DNA from: Bradyrhizobium sp. URHD0069
GTDB taxonomy: Bacteria; Pseudomonadota; Alphaproteobacteria; Rhizobiales; Xanthobacteraceae
Direction of reading: 5' to 3'
Assembly (NCBI RefSeq): GCF_000701345.1
Contig: NZ_JNIJ01000016.1
Coordinates: 1-64,000, forward strand
Length of the DNA: 64,000 nucleotides
Part shown: positions 63,799 through 64,000 of the stretch, one piece after another
Layout of the letters: each line of letters begins with the position of its first letter
Position numbering within the stretch: position 1 is the first letter of the stretch
Notes under the pieces: generated by a model
Databases searched by the model: none
The model's input: only the letters and a program-made list of their open reading frames with translations
What the model was told of the DNA's origin: nothing
Made by a program: the position numbers and the translations under genes

Positions 63799-64000
63799 AT
63801 GCGCCAGATCCTGCTTTCGACGACAAAAATATTGCTCTCTGCGGCGCTGCTTTACCTCGCGCTACGCAAGGTCGATTTAGCAGATCTTGCCTCACGCATC
63901 AATATTGCGAGCCTGGGCTGGATCGGCATGGCGATTGCTATGACGTTCCTGCAGATTTTTGTCGGCGTCTTGCGCTGGCGCGAGATCAGCGCGGAGTGTG
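63799..64000 (+). CDS. MprF/YbhN-like (UPF0104) membrane protein, N-terminal part (runs off the right edge)
   Basis: 67 codons are visible. The frame begins MRQILLSTTKILLSAALLYL, then LASLGWIGMAIAM-type hydrophobic stretches and LRWREISAE. A first helix followed by an RKVD loop and second helix is the usual start of lysylphosphatidylglycerol-synthase-transmembrane-domain proteins, often found in polysaccharide clusters. Paralogue of the gene at 16403. It is divergent from the epimerase gene. Confidence 0.65.
   Translation, partial: MRQILLSTTKILLSAALLYLALRKVDLADLASRINIASLGWIGMAIAMTFLQIFVGVLRWREISAEC

Overview
The window looks like chromosome of a Bradyrhizobium-type alphaproteobacterium (order Rhizobiales, family Nitrobacteraceae). 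The signs are high GC, rhizobial flagellar proteins, a growth-pole-ring-like giant coiled-coil protein, a ferredoxin/ferredoxin-reductase locus like that of Rhodopseudomonas, CtrA- and FixK-type binding sites, and many intergenic palindromes of the kind common in Bradyrhizobium. All assignments come from reading the sequence and from recalled family knowledge; no database search was run.

Layout. 1-6.5 kb: flagellar genes on the minus strand, flgE-flgK-flgL behind a sigma-54-type promoter, then the start of a flagellin. 6.5-22.9 kb: housekeeping and membrane genes (secreted MsrB, FAD oxidoreductase, SixA-like phosphatase, universal stress protein, YdcF-like protein, MFS and ABC exporters, an MprF-like membrane protein, an SGNH esterase), then a ferredoxin reductase, a thioesterase, a [2Fe-2S] ferredoxin and an Hpt protein. 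23-28 kb: a 1570-residue membrane-anchored coiled-coil protein resembling GPR/RgsE of polar-growing rhizobia, with a CtrA-like box upstream and exact 44-residue internal repeats. 28-37.7 kb: an Mla-type lipid transport operon (mlaE-mlaF-mlaD), a dipeptide epimerase, an MFS protein, a threonine dehydratase-like enzyme, and a translationally coupled LpxH-like phosphatase and glycosyltransferase.

37.7-51.3 kb is an accessory region. It has about 1.5 kb of stacked repeats, then a 5.6 kb segment between two direct copies of a ~266 bp repeat. That segment holds small orphan genes (zinc-ribbon, HNH-neighbour-like, HEPN, secreted proteins), a DNA ligase relic, a candidate small RNA and a FixK-type box. 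Next to it lies a heavy-metal efflux module (MerR regulator, truncated CDF transporter, small Cys/His protein, CzcB, CzcA), again with repeats at both ends; the czcA 3' end runs into one of them.

51.3-64 kb returns to core genes: thiD, a stand-alone AsnC/Lrp ligand-binding domain, a dihaem cytochrome c, a CHRD protein, cytochrome c', an orphan CoxL-like molybdenum hydroxylase subunit and murJ. It ends with a surface-polysaccharide/lipid A sugar-nucleotide cluster (DegT aminotransferase and Gfo/Idh dehydrogenase that may make a 2,3-diamino sugar, mannose-1-phosphate guanylyltransferase, UDP-glucuronate-epimerase-like protein) and the start of a second MprF/YbhN-like membrane protein.

The observations I would follow first are the CtrA-like box with the GPR-like gene, the duplicated domain inserted in both FlgL and FlgE, the candidate sRNA at 41.86-41.95 kb, the palindromes that overlap stop codons, and the repeat-bounded accessory modules.
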